Shown: piece by piece, positions 14,693-24,242 of the stretch
Layout of the letters: every line of letters starts with the position of its first letter
Numbering within the stretch: the first letter of the stretch is position 1
Assembly: GCF_016746095.1 (NCBI RefSeq)
Contig: NZ_JAERTY010000004.1
Coordinates: 424,931 to 488,930 of the forward strand
From: Sphingobacterium faecale
GTDB taxonomy: Bacteria > Bacteroidota > Bacteroidia > Sphingobacteriales > Sphingobacteriaceae
Length of the DNA stretch: 64,000 nucleotides
Reading direction: 5' to 3'
Program-made: the position numbers and the translations under genes
Notes under the pieces: generated by a model
The model's database searches: none
Told to the model about the DNA's origin: nothing
Seen by the model: the letters and a program-made list of their open reading frames with translations, nothing else

Positions 14693-17495
14693 GGAACTGA
14701 AAATATAGGTTATAAAGGTTTCTATAATTGCCCGTAATCACAGAGTTATCTGTTTGAAAATTATACCATGTTCCCATCACACTAGCCCCGATATTCTTCG
14801 TTATAGATCGACCTAGTCCAGCACCTACCATCACATTGAAAACGTTAAAACTATTATAGAACTGCGTATTCAAAAGATCGATATCAGGCGAATTACCTAT
14901 ACTTCCAACAGCCAACAAATAGTTTTTGGGATTATGCATAAAATATTGGGCTCTTCCTCCTAAGCTGTAGAGATATATCCCTTCACCCTCACTATCCAGA
15001 AAGAAATTACTCCATTTCGCAGATAACCTAAAGTCTTCTATTTCCTTAGCCATCCCCAGATTAAGATTGAATAGATTTTGTCTGGTAAATAGTCTTCTAT
15101 ATCCAAGTCCCCCTTCCGCTTCCCAAGTAGGCCTAAGCACATAAAGGGCTGTTCCGTTTATGGCTAATTTTGCAAAGAACTTATTTGCTAATGCAAGATC
15201 AATTCTTGTGGACAGTTTTTCTGTCCAAGGTGAAAACCACTCTACCTGCCCCTGTACACCTTTCCCTTCTTCCCTACCTGCATAATTTAACCTAGCTGTA
15301 TAAGAATTTCCATCGGAGAGAAATCGGCTATATTCTACCGTTGAAATCGATGTGATTGCGTAATCATCTCCATATCGCGCACGAATGTGTGAGACACTAA
15401 CGTTATTCTGGTAAGACTTCTGCCCTAGATAATCAAGGTGACTCTTAAACTCGGCGAACTCTAAAAGCGAAGGTTCATAAAACTGCTGATAACGATAGGC
15501 TGAATCATACTGTTTCAGACCTTCGTAAGCTAATCCTTTCATATACTTCAGCACCTTATTGTCTTGTTGGTAATATAACGCCGTGTCGATTATGGTCAAT
15601 GCCTGATAATGTTCCTTCTGTTTTAGCAATTGACCAGCGTACTCTTCTGTCGTATGGCTAAATGTATTGATCAAAGGTTCGTGATAAGGGTTCAATTGTA
15701 CCTGCCTATGTAACAAAGCCCAAGAATCTGGACGTTTCTCCGAACTATGGTTCATTGCTTCAGCGAGTTTTATCTTAAAAGCCACATCATCCCCATAGCG
15801 GTCTTCTGCTATCTGAGCGTAACGCAACATAGCGTCTTTGTCTTTTAACTGGTAACAGATATTAATCATGTACAATAATGCTTCTTGATTTTTTTCATCA
15901 ATAGTCAACCAACGGTCACAAAGCTGTCTTGCTTCTGTTAGCTGATAACGTTCCTTTAGGCTCTTAACCCAAGGTTGCACCATATCGTTATAGCCATGCA
16001 TGAGCCGATTCCGATCCTGCAGAGAAGCCCCTCCTAAAACCTGTTCATATATACTTATCGCATACTCATAGCGACCTTCTTTGTTATACAAATCAGACTT
16101 CTTAAGTAATAGCTCCGTATCTCCCGGTCTATCTAACAGTAAGTCATCCAACACCATTATTGCTTCCTGATAGCGTTTTTCAACAACATAGGCATTATAT
16201 AGACCACTTTGAGCAATCGCGACAGACTCTTCATCACCATATCGTATTATATCTTTCCAATCGTTAACAGCCAAACCTATCTTACCGTCTTGCATATTAG
16301 TCTTCGCTTGCCGTAGTGTCATGGTCACATACGAATCCCTCAAGTCAAAATCAGTCGGATATTTAACAAAATACTCCCTCGTCAAAGCAGCTATTCTTCC
16401 TTCATTCCCCATTCGCTTATACGCCATCAACTCCCTCATGTCCAAATCCTTGCTTGTACCGGCACTATATCTATGTTTATGCAATGCAACAATGGCTTCT
16501 TCGTACTGCTCCTTAGCAATGTGGTCGTTAAAAACATACTCAAAAGCCTCTTTATTACTTGGTGAACTTTCAAATATTTTACCATATAGACTCGCTGGAT
16601 CACTATTTTTAGCAGCCCTCGCCGCTTCCAATAAGAAGTAATTGTACTGTGAACGCAAGCTTCCACCTCCTCTTTTCATCTGAAACTCTAAAAAAGACAG
16701 AATTTCAGGATAACGTTGTTGGTGCTCCAGAATTGCAATTTTCTTCTGTACGAAACCTCCATTTCCAGGGAACTCATTCAATGCACGTTCGGTGTATACC
16801 AAAGCATTATTATAATCGCCGGCTTTGATATAATTATCGATAACAGCGAAATAACTATCTTGTTGCCTAGGCTGTTCGTCAATCCTTTTCTTCGACACTT
16901 CTATAGTTTCATCGATTCTACCGGCTTTAGCAACTGTCACGGCCCGTTGCTCTTGTGCGTATGCCTGGTCTCCTTTCAATTCACTATCTTCTGGATAAAT
17001 CTGGGAGATTCGCTTCAACAAACGATCCGCTTCTACGTGATTTCCCATGGTTCTATACAGCTCTATCTTTTTACGCCACAACCCCTTCCAGTATGGATTC
17101 ACTTCCAAAAGCTCGTTGATATAGCATATTGCGCTTGAAAACCGTTGCGTTTCGGTCTCAACTGTAACCAACATATGTTTGGATTCCACATTGGCAGGCG
17201 CATATTCCAACGATTTCACCAGCTCGTAGCGAGCTTTATCATATTGTTGTCTATGGGTATAATACTTACCCACCAACATCCGCATATCCGAGTCTCTAGG
17301 ATTTTTCTTGAGATGCTCCTCTGCTCTATTTTTTCCCGCTTCCCATTTACCCTGCTTGTATAGATCATTAATCTCTTTGGCGTCTTCATTGCGTTCTATA
17401 GTGGTACTTGCACGCTGAGCGTACACTGGCTGATAGTAAGATAGCACTCCCAAGAAGACCACCAGTATTTTGGCGTATTTAAATTTCTTAAGCAT
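14679..17495 (-). CDS. TPR-repeat outer-membrane beta-barrel protein, putative exopolysaccharide exporter
   Basis: 938 residues from the ATG at 17495, which gives an 8-bp overlap with the synthase gene; an upstream ATG at 17516 is possible. A signal peptide ('VFLGVLSYYQPVYAQ') is followed by about 600 residues of TPR units (for example 'ARYELVKSLEYAPANVES', 'YEYAISIYEQVLGG', 'EALLYMINICYQLKD'). The last ~240 residues are a beta-barrel like YaiO ('SVSHIRARYGDDYAITSIST' onward) ending in a C-terminal phenylalanine, the BAM recognition signal. The TPR-plus-barrel plan is that of PgaA and other synthase-dependent exporters. Confidence 0.8.
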   Translation of the reverse strand: MLKKFKYAKILVVFLGVLSYYQPVYAQRASTTIERNEDAKEINDLYKQGKWEAGKNRAEEHLKKNPRDSDMRMLVGKYYTHRQQYDKARYELVKSLEYAPANVESKHMLVTVETETQRFSSAICYINELLEVNPYWKGLWRKKIELYRTMGNHVEADRLLKRISQIYPEDSELKGDQAYAQEQRAVTVAKAGRIDETIEVSKKRIDEQPRQQDSYFAVIDNYIKAGDYNNALVYTERALNEFPGNGGFVQKKIAILEHQQRYPEILSFLEFQMKRGGGSLRSQYNYFLLEAARAAKNSDPASLYGKIFESSPSNKEAFEYVFNDHIAKEQYEEAIVALHKHRYSAGTSKDLDMRELMAYKRMGNEGRIAALTREYFVKYPTDFDLRDSYVTMTLRQAKTNMQDGKIGLAVNDWKDIIRYGDEESVAIAQSGLYNAYVVEKRYQEAIMVLDDLLLDRPGDTELLLKKSDLYNKEGRYEYAISIYEQVLGGASLQDRNRLMHGYNDMVQPWVKSLKERYQLTEARQLCDRWLTIDEKNQEALLYMINICYQLKDKDAMLRYAQIAEDRYGDDVAFKIKLAEAMNHSSEKRPDSWALLHRQVQLNPYHEPLINTFSHTTEEYAGQLLKQKEHYQALTIIDTALYYQQDNKVLKYMKGLAYEGLKQYDSAYRYQQFYEPSLLEFAEFKSHLDYLGQKSYQNNVSVSHIRARYGDDYAITSISTVEYSRFLSDGNSYTARLNYAGREEGKGVQGQVEWFSPWTEKLSTRIDLALANKFFAKLAINGTALYVLRPTWEAEGGLGYRRLFTRQNLFNLNLGMAKEIEDFRLSAKWSNFFLDSEGEGIYLYSLGGRAQYFMHNPKNYLLAVGSIGNSPDIDLLNTQFYNSFNVFNVMVGAGLGRSITKNIGASVMGTWYNFQTDNSVITGNYRNLYNLYFQFHVAF

Positions 17496-18924
17496 TATTA
17501 TGTACAGTATTAGCATTTTTCGAGGGAGAGAATCCCTGCCTTGTCATTTGACCCCATTTGAAATTTTTACGAGTTAAATATTGGACATACCCCCTTAAGG
17601 TGAATATCACGACAAGAGGATGATATAAAATAGCCTCAAACGCCGAAAACAGCACCAACTTAAGGTACTCCCAGAAGTTTTTATAAAGCTTACCTAAGAC
17701 CAAATCATAGGATACAGTAACTATTGATACTGATAGTCCTATCAGGTAAGCATAAGCGATCATCATCCAGAATGTATCAAAGTTCACCTGATTGCTAAAT
17801 AAGAGAAACAGAAGAAAAAGGAATCCAGTAAATTCGATAATCGGAGCAAGAAACTCAAAGAAAACAATGTAAGGCATAACGAGGAATCCCAGTCGACCGT
17901 AATCTCTGTTGAGAAAAAATTTGCGATGGTCGATAATGAATTGAAGCATACCTCGTCCCCAACGTGTACGTTGTCTATTCAGAACCTTTATATTTGGGGG
18001 TCCCTCTGTCCAACAGAGACTATATGGACACTGTACAATCCGATAAGCTTTTTTATTCTCTCGCATGTAGGCTACCATACGGACTGTCATATCCATATCT
18101 TCGGCATGTGATGCGGAATCAAAACCACCAGCTGCTACGACTATATTTCGGTCAAACAGTCCAAATCCTCCTGATACATTGGGAATAGCATTAACCATGG
18201 ACCACCCCATCTTAGCAACGAGATAAGAACGTAAGTATTCTGTCTCCTGAAAAAGCGGGATCAAACGGTTGGGTGGCTTGACACGAGTAATACGCCCCTT
18301 GTCGACCGTACAGCCGTTTACCATACGCATGGTCGCTCCTACAGCAATTACATGTTTGTCCGAATCAAGAACAGGAAGAATGATCTTGCTCAGTGTATCC
18401 TCAGCAAGAATACAATCTACATCCGTATTGATGAAATAATCGTACTGTGCAATGTTCACCCCTGCATTCATTGCATCGGCCTTAGTTCCTCCATTTTCCT
18501 TATCCACTACCTTCAACTTGCTATAAGCTGGATTTTTTGACCGATATATTCGACGCACAGGCCTGCAGTATACTTTATACGCATAGTAGTATGGCACCTC
18601 TTCAAGCTCAAACTCTTCAATAAGAATATCTAACGTTTTATCCTTACTACCGTCATTGACAATAATTACTTCAAAAGTTGGATAATCCAAGTTCAATAGT
18701 GAATTGACACTATCGTAAATAATTACTTCTTCATTAAATGCCGGTGCAACAATTGATATACCTGGCGCTTCCTCAGGAAAATCTTTAAGATAGTTTTCTT
18801 CCTTTTCAGTATATCTATACCGATAACGCAAAGTATTGTAATAACTCATTATCATTAACCCTAAATAGAAAAGGGCTAAAGCAGTAGCATAAAAATAAAT
18901 CAGATACGTAAAAAAATAAATCAT
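17488..18924 (-). CDS. Processive family 2 glycosyltransferase (exopolysaccharide synthase)
   Basis: 478 residues. One N-terminal membrane helix (1-28), a cytosolic GT2 catalytic domain with 'VAPAFNEE' (59-66), 'VNDGS', the DxD motif 'NTDVD' (166-170), catalytic AED (274-276) and QRTRW (318-322), then three to four C-terminal helices. The QxxRW motif marks processive synthases such as PgaC, hyaluronan and cellulose synthases, which polymerise and translocate a glycan across the inner membrane. The nearest functional analogue by context is PgaC. Coupled to the exporter gene downstream and 14 bp from the HEAT gene upstream. The sugar is unknown. Confidence 0.9.
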   Translation of the reverse strand: MIYFFTYLIYFYATALALFYLGLMIMSYYNTLRYRYRYTEKEENYLKDFPEEAPGISIVAPAFNEEVIIYDSVNSLLNLDYPTFEVIIVNDGSKDKTLDILIEEFELEEVPYYYAYKVYCRPVRRIYRSKNPAYSKLKVVDKENGGTKADAMNAGVNIAQYDYFINTDVDCILAEDTLSKIILPVLDSDKHVIAVGATMRMVNGCTVDKGRITRVKPPNRLIPLFQETEYLRSYLVAKMGWSMVNAIPNVSGGFGLFDRNIVVAAGGFDSASHAEDMDMTVRMVAYMRENKKAYRIVQCPYSLCWTEGPPNIKVLNRQRTRWGRGMLQFIIDHRKFFLNRDYGRLGFLVMPYIVFFEFLAPIIEFTGFLFLLFLLFSNQVNFDTFWMMIAYAYLIGLSVSIVTVSYDLVLGKLYKNFWEYLKLVLFSAFEAILYHPLVVIFTLRGYVQYLTRKNFKWGQMTRQGFSPSKNANTVHNNA

Positions 18925-18938
18925 TGATGTGCGGTGGT

Positions 18939-20111
18939 TTATACGGGTAAAATTGCTGTTTCGGAAAACACCTGATTCAAAAGTGTATTTTCATTTTCAT
19001 TTGCCTTAACATAAGCCTCCTGTTGCAACCGCAATAATTCCTGATTTCCATATTCTCCGTGGCTCTTAATCGATCTTGCTATAATCAGCTTTGAGTTTAC
19101 ATCTTCGGTAGATCGATAGGCCTCCACTAGAAAATCCAAATTTTCACGGGCTTGCAGGTTCCCCATCGTGGTAATAATAGCTTCCCTAACCACATTGGTC
19201 TCTAAATGAAACCGTTCGATTAGACTCGAAGCACACTCAAGGTAACCTAGTTCACCCAAAGTCAGTATAACCTGTGCCCTTACATCTCTATTTTCTTGCC
19301 TATCCAACATTTCCATCAACGTGGGCGCTGCTTCATATTGCTTGAAAAATCCTACTTCGCGTAGAATAAAAACAATGTAATTAGGATTTTTGGAATTATT
19401 AATCCAACGCAATAGATTAGGGAGACGTCCCTCCTTGGATCGTTTAATTAGTGTTGAGTGCAAACGCAATTTATCCAACTGAGTGAACGCTTCATCAAAA
19501 TTTTCTTCCATAAATCGAAAGGGATTATAGCTATCTTGGCTTGTATGAAGATCCCGCGCTGTCTTTCTTAGATGTTTATTTTTATGAAAAGTAGACTTGG
19601 AAAGAATACCACTATTTATTCCATTATCTATAGCGCCGACAATCTGCAGAGCCTCTTTACGTTTATCAGGTCCTGATGTACGGATTCTCTTCTCCCAAAA
19701 CCCCATCAAACGCAAAGCTTCAATACAATTTTTGTAATTAATTTCATTCAATTCGCCTTCTTTATATACCGAGTTTTTAACAGTCAGAACTATATCTGTC
19801 AGCACATCCGATTTCCACCGCTTGGCTCTGTTGGTATCATACTGTAGTAATTCTTGAATTTCCTCCACTTCATAATTCACTTTATTTCGCATGACAAAAG
19901 TCAATTTTTCCTCAAAGTGATCCCGTGTACCTTTCTTCGTTTTCTCCTTTCGATTCATCCGGTAACCGATATATAATAACCGGAATACACCAAACAAAGT
20001 GATAGCAGCAAGCACCATTACCATAACCACAGTAATACGAATGATTAATGGATATCCATTATATACTGAACTCAAATAACTCAAATAATACAGATAGTAG
20101 TCGTAATACAT
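18939..20111 (-). CDS. Membrane-anchored HEAT-repeat protein, first gene of the exopolysaccharide operon
   Basis: 390 residues. One N-terminal membrane segment ('IRITVVMVMVLAAITLFGVF') followed by a positively charged stretch, so the rest is cytosolic. The C-terminal half has HEAT-type helical repeats ('APTLMEMLDRQENRDVRAQV', 'ILTLGELGYLECASSLIERF', 'VVREAIITTMGNLQ'). HEAT repeats mediate protein contacts. In this place it may bind or regulate the synthase, a role filled by small partners (PgaD, BcsB and others) in known systems. First gene after a 637-bp leader. Confidence 0.75.
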   Translation of the reverse strand: MYYDYYLYYLSYLSSVYNGYPLIIRITVVMVMVLAAITLFGVFRLLYIGYRMNRKEKTKKGTRDHFEEKLTFVMRNKVNYEVEEIQELLQYDTNRAKRWKSDVLTDIVLTVKNSVYKEGELNEINYKNCIEALRLMGFWEKRIRTSGPDKRKEALQIVGAIDNGINSGILSKSTFHKNKHLRKTARDLHTSQDSYNPFRFMEENFDEAFTQLDKLRLHSTLIKRSKEGRLPNLLRWINNSKNPNYIVFILREVGFFKQYEAAPTLMEMLDRQENRDVRAQVILTLGELGYLECASSLIERFHLETNVVREAIITTMGNLQARENLDFLVEAYRSTEDVNSKLIIARSIKSHGEYGNQELLRLQQEAYVKANENENTLLNQVFSETAILPV

Positions 20112-20522
20112 AACTTTCTTTTTACTATTTTTTTAATACGTTGTTTTTAGATTGATTTCCATTAATCTCGAACAGTACTTTGCATCTTTTTGCTTGTTTA
20201 GTCCGAAAGCGTACGCTAGAGAGCTAATGTTTAACAAAGTTTGCAATTGCTCCAAACAATAGCGTCTCAAAACAATCCAACTTCAAGTGGACACCTTGTG
20301 CAACTAAGAAAAATAAAAAAAATAAGACAAAACAAAAAAACCTAAAACAACTATAAAACAAACACTTAAATAAAAAAATAAATCAAAAACAAGCATAAGC
20401 ATAGCACGCTGTTTTTCGCTAAAAGGAAAACATTTCTTACACATACAAAGCATTTTCCTAAATAAAACAAGACATTAAAAAGCATGATTCTAACTGATGT
20501 AGACAAAAAACCACAAGCTCGC

Positions 20523-20555
20523 TTTATCGCAGGAGCGATAAATAGGTCAAAGTTA
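20523..20555 (-). promoter_or_regulatory. Hairpin TTTATCGC-AGGA-GCGATAAA abutting a -7 element
   Basis: Perfect 8-bp stem with a 4-nt loop at 20523-20542, immediately downstream (minus strand) of TAACTTTG at 20548-20555. It could be an operator or a 5'-end RNA hairpin of the operon transcript. Confidence 0.35.
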
Positions 20556-20712
20556 AAACTTCGGCATTACGAAAGGACTAGAGACAAAAAAGATGTTAAC
20601 CAGTATATGTTTTGTTATTATCAATATAGGCAAAAAGCACCTACTACTCCAATGCGATAATGCCTATAGCAGAGTTTACCAAGCCGATAGGAATAGTTCC
20701 GCCCAAATGGAG

Positions 20713-20734
20713 AAATAAATAAATAAATAAATAA
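20713..20734. repeat. AAAT microsatellite
   Basis: Five perfect AAAT units plus two bases, just past the stop of the AraC gene ending at 20749. Not in a promoter spacer or reading frame that can be recognised. Confidence 0.8.
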
Positions 20735-20748
20735 GGGAATCGGGCAAG

Positions 20749-21849
20749 TTACAGACCAAAGTCCAAGCGGTACTGATGAGGAGAACAGCCAAACTCTGCT
20801 TGAAAATTTCGATAAAAAGACGCTCGGGAGCTAAAACCACAAACCATAGATAAATCTTCAATAGTGTACATCAACTCTTGGTTCTTAAGCTGTCTTATAG
20901 CATAATTGAGTCTCAATTGATTGATAAACCCGTTAAATCCTTTACCAAATTCCTGTCTCAAAAAAGGAGCAATATGTTGTACAGGTATTTCCAATTGGGT
21001 GCTGAATTTGTCCTTGTTAAGATCACTATCCAAATAAGCAAGTGTCTGTATAAATAGCTCGATACGATTCCGATAGCATGCTTTCTGTTCTTTTGTCAAA
21101 GGAACCGTTACCAAAGCACTTTTCCTTTTACATTTTTGTGAGGTAGATCTATCTATGAATTTCTCAGCTATATCCACTGCTTCAGAGACTTTCTTTAATC
21201 TGCCATGAATAAAAAAGACAAATGAAGATCCTAACAAAAACACACTATAAAGCAAGAGTGAAAAAACTCTATGAATATGAGTATTTCCTATTTCGTTGAC
21301 CATCTCCGCCAATATATATAATAGACAAATGATCAAAGCCATAAAGAATACAAACCAAAAAGCTCTTTGTAATCTATTTTGATAAAGGCGTTCTTTAACT
21401 ATGCGGGCGATATTAGTCTTAAGGTACAATAAGTAACAACCTACGTGTAGCGTAGTCATAAAATGCATACCTATAATATACGTTGAGCTATGACGATAAT
21501 GCATTGTAGAATCTTGAACAAACAGTAAGTAGAGAACAAAAGCCAACAAAAATGGCATCAGGTGAACCCAAAATTGAATCATTCTTACATGATTTTGGGG
21601 TAAACAATAAAATAAGTATAACATCCCTGGGCCATATAATAACCCGATGGGAAATGTCAAAGCTAGGTGTAACCAAGATGTCCCAAATATTTGGGAGACA
21701 TATTCTAACATTAGAAAAAAAACACCTATTAAGAGCATTAACAAGAGATAACGGTTAAATAGAATCTTTTCCTTTCCTATATTCAGGAAAATAAAAAAAA
21801 CGCTTAGCATAATTACCGTAAATGTCAGAACGGTTAATAAGATACTCAT
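20749..21849 (-). CDS. Membrane AraC-family transcriptional regulator
   Basis: 366 residues. The N-terminal ~230 residues hold six to seven hydrophobic segments ('SILLTVLTFTVIMLSVFFIF', 'WLHLALTFPIGLLYGPGMLY', 'MIQFWVHLMPFLLAFVLYLL', and so on). The C-terminal ~100 residues are an AraC-type double helix-turn-helix ('FIQTLAYLDSDLNKDKFS', 'YTIEDLSMVCGFSSRASFYR'). Multi-pass sensor plus AraC output is common in Sphingobacteriaceae. It lies upstream of the exopolysaccharide operon on the same strand, separated by the long leader, and is a candidate regulator of it. Confidence 0.85.
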   Translation of the reverse strand: MSILLTVLTFTVIMLSVFFIFLNIGKEKILFNRYLLLMLLIGVFFLMLEYVSQIFGTSWLHLALTFPIGLLYGPGMLYLFYCLPQNHVRMIQFWVHLMPFLLAFVLYLLFVQDSTMHYRHSSTYIIGMHFMTTLHVGCYLLYLKTNIARIVKERLYQNRLQRAFWFVFFMALIICLLYILAEMVNEIGNTHIHRVFSLLLYSVFLLGSSFVFFIHGRLKKVSEAVDIAEKFIDRSTSQKCKRKSALVTVPLTKEQKACYRNRIELFIQTLAYLDSDLNKDKFSTQLEIPVQHIAPFLRQEFGKGFNGFINQLRLNYAIRQLKNQELMYTIEDLSMVCGFSSRASFYRNFQAEFGCSPHQYRLDFGL

Positions 21850-22428
21850 TTAAATATTGGGTTTAGACAATATAACTTTAGAAAAAATTAGCTTCTTAAG
21901 GCAGTGCTCATTTTCATTCCTAGATTATATTCTTTTCATAAGCTGTAACTATATTTCAAAAATAAATGAAATTACAGCTTTAAAAAGCTAAATATAAAGC
22001 AGAAATTACATATGTAGCTCAATCGCTACAAACACCTACTCAAATTCCTTATATACAGACATTTCAATTAATTATAAAAAGAAATCCCCTCCCAGTGATA
22101 AGCTATTGGTAAACTCATATTTACATGAATTATATTGCCACTAACTTTAATACTAAAGAAAAACAATGAAGAAGTGGCCTATACGACCACTTCTTTCATA
22201 CACAATTTATTGAAAATTTATAATGGTAATAGGAAGTCTTCTATCATAGCTTACACATACAGCCAAATGATATAGGATACCAATTAACACTGTGAAGATA
22301 GCTAGTATAATTTGAAGCTAATCGGGTTTTCATCTGTCTCAAATTGGCTTACGGGCGACTTCCTGCAAGTTCAGAAAAAACAGTATACTTATTTATCTCA
22401 TAAACGCACTATTTACATTCAAAACACA
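21850..22428. other. Intergenic region with an isolated hairpin
   Basis: About 580 bp, AT-rich, without a credible protein gene. Contains the hairpin at 22169-22195. It may serve as the distant 3' end of the minus-strand MscS transcript or of an unseen small RNA. Confidence 0.45.
22169..22195 (-). terminator. Terminator-like hairpin
   Basis: Stem AAGAAGTGG / CCACTTCTT (9 bp, 9-nt loop). On the minus strand it is followed by CATTGTTTTTCTTT. The nearest minus-strand gene upstream ends at 22563, nearly 370 bp away. Confidence 0.5.
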
Positions 22429-22548
22429 ATGGGAGAGAAAAAAAGTAATTTTCGTCTAAAGTCAAAACTTCCTACAAACAGAACTATTCTCAACACGATT
22501 ATTCTAGACAATTACTCTTATCAGCGCTTCAAAAATAAAAAAGAGTAA
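22429..22548 (+). CDS. Possible small basic protein (39 aa)
   Basis: ATG at 22429; the product starts MGEKKSNFRLKSKLPTNRTI and ends in a lysine-rich tail. The 'PTNRTI...IL...YS' pattern recalls small conserved Bacteroidota proteins of unknown role, but this is a weak memory-based match. The frame can be extended upstream to a TTG at 22312, which looks less likely. It may be noise. Confidence 0.3.
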   Translation: MGEKKSNFRLKSKLPTNRTILNTIILDNYSYQRFKNKKE

Positions 22549-22562
22549 ACGACACCTCTTAT

Positions 22563-23882
22563 CTATAAAGATGAGCTTTCTACAAAAATACCACGCAAAT
22601 CATCAGAAGCAGGTAGTTCAAAGATTTCAAGGTGAAAATATTTGATTGCAGCAAATAAATGATCAAATAGATCAGACATAGTATCTTCAAAAAAAGCCCA
22701 TTGCGTTCCCCTGGTAAACATATAAAGCTCCAAGGGCAAACCGTGTTCGGTCGGAGCCAACTGTCTTACCAGGAGTGTTAATTCTTGATGAATACCTGGA
22801 TTTTTTCGGGCATAGGCCATGGCGTAAGCCCTAAACAGTCCAATATTAGTCATTCTTCGTCCATTGACTAGTATCGTTTCATCGACATCTTCTTCTTTGT
22901 TAAAGTCTGCTATTTCTTTTTCCCGCTTTTCAATATATGGTTTTAGAAGAGCAATCTTTTTTAATTGTTGAATTTCTTCTAAAGTCACATAACGGATAGA
23001 AGAAATCTTGATATTAATCGCTCGCTTTATACGCCGTCCACCACTATCTTGCATACCTCTATAGTTCTTGAACGAATCACTAAGCAGCGTGTAAGTCGGA
23101 ATAGTTACAATAGTTTTATCCCAATTCTGAACACGTACATTATTCAGATTGATCTGTAAGACATCCCCATCTACCCCATACTTAGGCATTTCAATCCAAT
23201 CTCCTACACGTACAGAGTCATTGGCAGAGACCTGTATACTCGCTACAAACCCAAGGATTGTGTCCTTAAAAACTAACATTAAAATTGCAGATGCGGCACC
23301 AAGAGATACTAAAAACGACCAAGGAGATTCTCCGGTTAACAACGAAACGATCAACATCCCAACAACAAAAATCAAAAAAATCTGCACAACCTGGAGGTAG
23401 CTATCAACAGGTTTGTCCTTAAATACTTTGGTACTTCTAAGAATATCTCTTACTGTACGCAGTATACTATTGACCAAAGTGTAAACAGCAAATAACAGTA
23501 AAATCTTCAAAAAAGTATTTAATATACCGCTAAACACGGGAAAACCCATAAATATAATAGGAAATATCTGCTGCGCTATAAGGACCAAAATCAAACGGCT
23601 CAAATGAACCTGTACCCTATTATCCAACAACCGATCGTCCCAATCAGTATCAGTTTTTTTGATGAATCTAGTGGTCAGTGTATTGAAGAGATACCGTGTT
23701 ATATAGTCAACAATTGCTAAAAGTATACAGGCAAAAAAAAGCAGTGCTACGGAAGCTAATATATGAACTACCTGATCCGTCGCGCCAAATTTCTTAATCC
23801 AATTAAATGCATATTGATAAATCTCACTGGTAGATGCTTCATTAAAGCTTAAGAGTGCTGTTTGTAGTATGTTCATCTCCAC
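22563..23882 (-). CDS. MscS-family mechanosensitive ion channel (YbdG/MscM-like)
   Basis: 439 residues. Several N-terminal membrane helices (from about 38 to 200), then the MscS pore and beta domain: 'SLLTGESPWSFLVSLGAASA' pore helix, 'LGFVASIQVSANDSVRVGDW', 'IEMPKYGVDGDVLQINLNNV', 'TIPTYTLLSDSFKNYRGM'. The C-terminal region is larger than in MscS itself (286 aa) and matches the YbdG type. It releases solutes across the inner membrane under hypo-osmotic stress. Single gene. Confidence 0.9.
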   Translation of the reverse strand: MEMNILQTALLSFNEASTSEIYQYAFNWIKKFGATDQVVHILASVALLFFACILLAIVDYITRYLFNTLTTRFIKKTDTDWDDRLLDNRVQVHLSRLILVLIAQQIFPIIFMGFPVFSGILNTFLKILLLFAVYTLVNSILRTVRDILRSTKVFKDKPVDSYLQVVQIFLIFVVGMLIVSLLTGESPWSFLVSLGAASAILMLVFKDTILGFVASIQVSANDSVRVGDWIEMPKYGVDGDVLQINLNNVRVQNWDKTIVTIPTYTLLSDSFKNYRGMQDSGGRRIKRAINIKISSIRYVTLEEIQQLKKIALLKPYIEKREKEIADFNKEEDVDETILVNGRRMTNIGLFRAYAMAYARKNPGIHQELTLLVRQLAPTEHGLPLELYMFTRGTQWAFFEDTMSDLFDHLFAAIKYFHLEIFELPASDDLRGIFVESSSL

Positions 23883-24242
23883 AACCTACTTAATTATATC
23901 CCCAAAAGGAAATATTTTATAAAATTTTCTACTATTCCGTTCGAAAATAGATCCAAAAACGAAAAAAACATATTTTTTTATTTAAGGTAGATACCTTTGA
24001 ACCAGCCAATAAAAAATTATTCAGCCGGAAGAATTAGCTCCTACAACTATACTGGAAAAGCTTATAAATACTTCTTCCATAGATAAAAAAAACAGCTATT
24101 ATATCTAGCATTCTGATTAAACTGACAAAACATCGGTAAAGAGAATTGCTTAGGTGGTGGAATAAAAGACAGAAGCAACAATAGGCTCCCTGAATCAGGG
24201 AACCTATCATTTAATAGCTACATTCAGTTTAGTAGGTAATCT
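23883..24242. other. Intergenic region between MFS gene and MscS gene
   Basis: 360 bp, AT-rich, no gene seen. It contains a hairpin at 24181-24207 near the MFS stop and the promoter region expected upstream of no plus-strand gene. Confidence 0.5.
24181..24207 (-). terminator. Terminator-like hairpin after the MFS gene
   Basis: ATAGGcTCCCTGA / TCAGGGAaCCTAT, 12 of 13 paired, 36 bp beyond the MFS stop codon on the minus strand. The following T-run is weak. Confidence 0.5.

Larger units (their letters stand above)
20112..20748 (-). promoter_or_regulatory. Long A-rich leader/promoter region of the exopolysaccharide operon
   Basis: No credible ORF. The best promoter-like element on the minus strand is TAACTTTG (20548-20555), which would give a leader of about 430 nt. 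A perfect 8-bp hairpin (20523-20542) follows directly. There is also a 10-bp palindrome AGCGTACGCT (20208-20217) and long A-rich tracts (20307-20390). A long untranslated leader suggests post-initiation control. Confidence 0.4.
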
